Below are positions 4,494 through 8,113 of a stretch of DNA of 8,113 nt, piece after piece; position 1 is the first letter of the stretch; every line of letters begins with the position of its first letter. The stretch covers positions 1-8,113 of the forward strand of contig JBMHCY010000097.1 of the NCBI GenBank assembly GCA_049889655.1. Direction: 5' to 3'. A model generated the notes under the pieces. The model was not told the DNA's origin and did no database searches. It saw nothing but the letters and a program-made list of their open reading frames with translations. The position numbers were made by a program, and so were the translations under genes. The stretch is from UBA1172 sp049889655. Its GTDB lineage: Bacteria; Pseudomonadota; Alphaproteobacteria; Puniceispirillales; UBA1172.

Positions 4494-7400
4494 ATGTCCT
4501 ATTCTTCTCTTTCCGCATCGACATCCCTTTCCGCACCGGCCTGGCTTGAACGCCGCAAGGCCATGGAGGCCCGGCTCGAGGCTGCGGGTGTCTGGTCGCA
4601 AGAAATGGAACATTCTTCCTGTGGCGTCGGCATGGTGGTTGCCATTGACGGCAAGCCCCGGCGTGAGGTCGTCGAAAAGGGGATCGAGGCGCTTCAGGCT
4701 GTCTGGCATCGGGGGGCTGTCGATGCTGATGGCAAGACCGGTGACGGGGCCGGCATCCATCTTGAAATCCCGCTCGATTTTTTCAGCCAGCACATTGCCC
4801 GGACAGGCCACGATCTCGATCCGGATGGCCGTCTGGCTGTCGGGATGGCGTTTCTGCCGCGGACCGATATGGGGGCGCAGGAACGCTGCCGCTGTATTGT
4901 TGAAGAGGAAATCCTGAAGGCGGGCTATCGCATCTATGGCTGGCGGCAGGTTCCTGTCAATATTGATATCATTGGTGAAAAGGCCAATGCGACTCGGCCT
5001 GAAATCGAACAGATCATGTTCTCGATGCCGAAGACAGATTCGGCCACCGCCGAGCGTGAACTGTATGTGATCCGCCGCAAGATCGAAAATGCGATTACCG
5101 CCGAGAGGATCATGGAGTTTTACCTCTGTTCGTTCTCGAGCCAGTCGATCATCTACAAGGGGATGTTCCTGGCCGAACAGGTTTCCGCCTTCTATCCCGA
5201 TCTGGTGGATGAGCGTTTCGTCTCGCGCTTTGCCGTCTATCACCAGCGCTATTCGACCAACACCTTCCCGACCTGGAAACTGGCCCAGCCGTTCCGTGTG
5301 TTGGCCCATAACGGTGAGATCAATACCCTCCGCGGCAACCGCAACTGGATGCTGTGCCATGAAGACCGGATGTCCTCGCCGGTTTTCGGTGATGATGTCC
5401 AGCATCTGAAGCCGGTGGTCGACAAGAACGATTCCGATAGTGCCGCCCTCGACAGCGTTTTTGAATTGCTGCTTCAGGGTGGTCGTGATCTGCCCATGGT
5501 CAAGACGATGATGGTTCCAGAAGCGGTGCTGCCATCTTCACCTGAACCGCTGGCTGATCTCTATGGCTATTGCAATGCGGTGATGGAACCCTGGGATGGC
5601 CCGGCGGCACTGGCTGCGGTTTCCGGCGAATGGGTTGTTGCTTCGGTGGACAGGAACGGGCTCCGTCCTATGCGCTTTGCTGTCACTGATGATGGCCTGC
5701 TGGTGGCAGGCTCCGAGACTGGCATGGTGCAACTCAACGAAGCCGCCATTACCGAAAAAAGCCGCCTTGGCCCGGGTGAAATGATCGGTGTCAATCTGCG
5801 TGAAGGCAAACTCTACCACGATGCCGAACTGAAGGATGCGCTGATCAACCGGCGTGACTGGGGGCAGTGGCTCGGCCGGTCAACGGTGATGGATGATCTT
5901 GTCTCCGATGGCGCTTCCGGTGCTGGTGAAGCCATGGAAAAGGAAGACCTGCGGCGGCGTCAGTTCAGCGCAGGCTGGACCCTTGAGGATATGGAACTGC
6001 TGCTGCAGCCGATGGCCGAAGGTGGCAAGGAAGCCGTCGGCTCGATGGGTGATGATACACCGCTGGCGGTGCTCTCCAACCGCTATCGCGGGCTGCATCA
6101 CTTCTTCCGGCAGAATTTCTCGCAGGTCACCAACCCGCCGATTGACAGCCTTCGGGAACGTCATGTCATGACCCTGAGGACACGCCTCGGCAATCTTGGC
6201 AACATCCTCGATGAAAGCCCGGACCAGTGTGATCATCTGCTGCTCAATTCCCCGTGTGTGACCACCGCGGAATTCGAAGCCCTTAAAAAGACCCTTGGTG
6301 ACAAGGCGGTCACGATCGATATCACCTTCTGCCCGAGTTCGGCGGATGAAGGCCTCGAAGCCTCGCTCAACCGCATCGAACGCGAAGCCGAAGAGGCGGT
6401 GCGTGGCGGTGCCGAGCATCTGATGCTGATCGATCGGGCAACCTCGCCTGAACGGATGGCGATCCCGTCCATTCTGGCCGTTGGTGCGGTGCATTCGCAT
6501 CTTGTCCGCCAGCAGTTGCGGACTTTCGCCTCGATCAATATTGCCTCCGGGGAATGTCTTGATGTCCATCACTTTGCTGTGCTGATCGGTGTCGGGGCGA
6601 CGACGATCAACCCGTGGCTGGCCGAAGAAACGATCCGTGAGCGGCATCAGCGCAACCTGTTGCCGGGGCTTGATCTGGCGACGGCAGTCAACCACTTCCG
6701 CAAGGCAATCGAAAACGGTCTGCTCAAGATCATGTCGAAGATGGGCATTTCGGTGCTGGCCTCGTATCGCGGTGGCTACAATTTCGAAGCCCTGGGGCTG
6801 TCGCGGTCTCTGGTGGCGCGGTACTTCCCGCCGATGACCTCGCGCATTTCCGGCCTCGGGCTCAGCGGTATCGAGACCCAGCTGACACAACTCCATGAAG
6901 AGGCCTGGGCCGAGAATCTGGTGGCCCTGCCGGTGGGCGGCTTCTTCCGTCTGCGGAAATCCGGCGAAGCCCACGCTTTTGATGCCGAAGTGATCCATTC
7001 CATGCAGCACGCCTGCGATACCGGCAGCTATGACAGCTGGAAGAACTACACCGCCAAGGTCAGCGCGGCGGGGCCGGTCAACCTGCGTGACCTGCTTGAT
7101 TTCACCGAAGGCCATAAGGCGATTGATCTCGACCAGGTCGAGAGCATCACCGAAATTCGGAAAAAACTCGTCTCACCGGGGATCTCGCTCGGGGCGCTCA
7201 GCCCGGAAAGCCACGAGACGCTGTCCATCGCCATGAACCGCATCGGGGCGAAATCCGACAGTGGCGAGGGCGGTGAAGACCCGGCACGCTTCGTGCTCCG
7301 TGAAAACGGCGATAACCCTTCCAGCGCAATCAAGCAGATTGCCTCCGGCCGTTTTGGTGTGACCGCTGAATACCTGAATAACTGTCAGGAAATCGAGATC

Positions 7401-8113
7401 AAGGTGGCCCAGGGTGCCAAGCCGGGTGAGGGCGGCCAGTTGCCGGGGATCAAGGTCAACAGTCTGATCGCCCGTCTGCGCCATTCCACCCCGGGGGTGA
7501 CGCTGATCTCACCGCCGCCGCACCATGATATCTATTCCATCGAGGATCTGGCCCAGCTGATCTATGATCTCAAGCAGATCAACCCCGAGGCCCGTGTCTG
7601 CGTCAAACTGGTGGCCGCAACAGGGATCGGGACAATCGCAGCCGGGGTCGCCAAGGCCAAGGCCGATACGATCCTGATCTCCGGCCATGGCGGCGGTACC
7701 GGGGCGAGCCCACAATCATCGATCAAACACGCGGGCCTGCCCTGGGAAATGGGGCTTTCGGAAGTCCATCAGGTGCTGACCATGAACGATTTGCGCGACA
7801 AGGTCGTGCTGCGGACCGATGGCGGCCTCAAGACAGGCCGTGATATTGTCATGGCGGCGATGCTCGGTGCTGATGAATACGGCATCGGTACAGCCTCGCT
7901 GATCGCCATGGGCTGTATCATGGTCCGGCAGTGCCATTCCAACACCTGCCCGGTCGGTGTCTGCACCCAGCGAGAAGACCTGCGGGCCAAGTTTACCGGG
8001 ACACCGGAAAAGGTGGTTCAGCTGTTCACGCATCTGGCTGAAGAAGTTCGTGAAATTCTGGCGTCGCTCGGGGCCAGCAGCCTCAGTGAGATTGTCGGCC
8101 GGACAGACCTGCT
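4494..8113 (+). CDS. gltB: Glutamate synthase [NADPH] large subunit, 3' end cut by the window
   Basis: GltB hydrolyses glutamine and transfers the ammonia through an internal tunnel to 2-oxoglutarate, giving two glutamates with electrons supplied by GltD. The frame is open for 1206 codons to the window edge, about 80% of the usual 1500 or so residues. A 42-residue propeptide precedes Cys43 (SSCGVG), the expected N-terminal nucleophile of the class II amidotransferase domain (about 43-430). That domain also shows HRGAVDADGKTGDGAG (72-87), QRYSTNTFPTW (251-261) and HNGEINTLRGN (272-282). A central domain follows (roughly 490-770). The FMN domain includes SLGALSPESHETL (898-910), SGEGGED (923-929), K1038, GHGGGTGASP (1064-1073) and RTDGGLKTG (from 1107). 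C1141, C1147 and C1152 have the 6/5 spacing of the [3Fe-4S] ligands. Missing are the end of this domain and the C-terminal GXGXG beta-helix domain. No frameshift is seen. Confidence 0.97.
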   Translation, partial: MSYSSLSASTSLSAPAWLERRKAMEARLEAAGVWSQEMEHSSCGVGMVVAIDGKPRREVVEKGIEALQAVWHRGAVDADGKTGDGAGIHLEIPLDFFSQHIARTGHDLDPDGRLAVGMAFLPRTDMGAQERCRCIVEEEILKAGYRIYGWRQVPVNIDIIGEKANATRPEIEQIMFSMPKTDSATAERELYVIRRKIENAITAERIMEFYLCSFSSQSIIYKGMFLAEQVSAFYPDLVDERFVSRFAVYHQRYSTNTFPTWKLAQPFRVLAHNGEINTLRGNRNWMLCHEDRMSSPVFGDDVQHLKPVVDKNDSDSAALDSVFELLLQGGRDLPMVKTMMVPEAVLPSSPEPLADLYGYCNAVMEPWDGPAALAAVSGEWVVASVDRNGLRPMRFAVTDDGLLVAGSETGMVQLNEAAITEKSRLGPGEMIGVNLREGKLYHDAELKDALINRRDWGQWLGRSTVMDDLVSDGASGAGEAMEKEDLRRRQFSAGWTLEDMELLLQPMAEGGKEAVGSMGDDTPLAVLSNRYRGLHHFFRQNFSQVTNPPIDSLRERHVMTLRTRLGNLGNILDESPDQCDHLLLNSPCVTTAEFEALKKTLGDKAVTIDITFCPSSADEGLEASLNRIEREAEEAVRGGAEHLMLIDRATSPERMAIPSILAVGAVHSHLVRQQLRTFASINIASGECLDVHHFAVLIGVGATTINPWLAEETIRERHQRNLLPGLDLATAVNHFRKAIENGLLKIMSKMGISVLASYRGGYNFEALGLSRSLVARYFPPMTSRISGLGLSGIETQLTQLHEEAWAENLVALPVGGFFRLRKSGEAHAFDAEVIHSMQHACDTGSYDSWKNYTAKVSAAGPVNLRDLLDFTEGHKAIDLDQVESITEIRKKLVSPGISLGALSPESHETLSIAMNRIGAKSDSGEGGEDPARFVLRENGDNPSSAIKQIASGRFGVTAEYLNNCQEIEIKVAQGAKPGEGGQLPGIKVNSLIARLRHSTPGVTLISPPPHHDIYSIEDLAQLIYDLKQINPEARVCVKLVAATGIGTIAAGVAKAKADTILISGHGGGTGASPQSSIKHAGLPWEMGLSEVHQVLTMNDLRDKVVLRTDGGLKTGRDIVMAAMLGADEYGIGTASLIAMGCIMVRQCHSNTCPVGVCTQREDLRAKFTGTPEKVVQLFTHLAEEVREILASLGASSLSEIVGRTDL

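Noticed and set aside
4380..5405. Minus-strand ORF (341 codons) across the gltD-gltB junction
   Set aside because: It is antisense to two well-supported genes, with no ribosome binding site seen and no recognisable motif.
5880..7115. Long minus-strand ORF (411 codons) opposite gltB
   Set aside because: It lies wholly antisense to a convincing gltB frame, and its His/Arg/Gly-rich product matches no family that I recognise. It is the usual by-product of GC-biased third codon positions.

Overview
The window reads as chromosomal DNA of an alphaproteobacterium. Evidence is the alphaproteobacterial-type NADPH glutamate synthase, a complex I NDUFA9-family protein next to uppP, good Shine-Dalgarno sequences and moderately GC-rich housekeeping genes. 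The lineage cannot be fixed more closely from the sequence alone.

There are two parts. Positions 1-795 are clearly more AT-rich than the rest. They hold a phage-type HGGxSTG-family small protein (58-390, +), an unrecognised 70-residue ORF (467-679, -), a strong hairpin between these two convergent genes, a cluster of CGGACA hexamers, and a non-coding strip (680-795) full of short direct and inverted repeats. The foreign-looking DNA stops exactly at the CCA end of a tRNA-Leu(CAG) gene (796-882, -), which is the classic geometry of an element integrated into a tRNA 3' end. I read 1-795 as one end of a prophage or genomic island. No integrase or second att site is visible.

From 883 on, the content is ordinary core genome. 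It holds the tRNA promoter, an atypical short-chain dehydrogenase of the complex I NDUFA9 family (1044-1994, +), and undecaprenyl-diphosphatase uppP (1991-2785, -), whose stop codon shares a CTAG tetranucleotide with the dehydrogenase's stop codon. A divergent intergenic region follows, with a near-consensus uppP promoter and a gltD promoter whose -35 lies inside a dyad. Then comes the gltD-gltB operon: gltD is complete (3039-4481), and gltB starts at 4494 and runs off the end after 1206 codons.

GltD and GltB together form NADPH-glutamate synthase, which converts glutamine plus 2-oxoglutarate to two glutamates as the second half of the GS-GOGAT ammonium assimilation pathway. UppP recycles the lipid carrier for cell-wall synthesis. 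The NDUFA9-like protein is probably linked to respiratory complex I. I found no CRISPR array, insertion sequence, rRNA or recognisable defence system. The points most worth a second look are all in the tRNA-adjacent AT-rich segment, plus the dyad in front of gltD.
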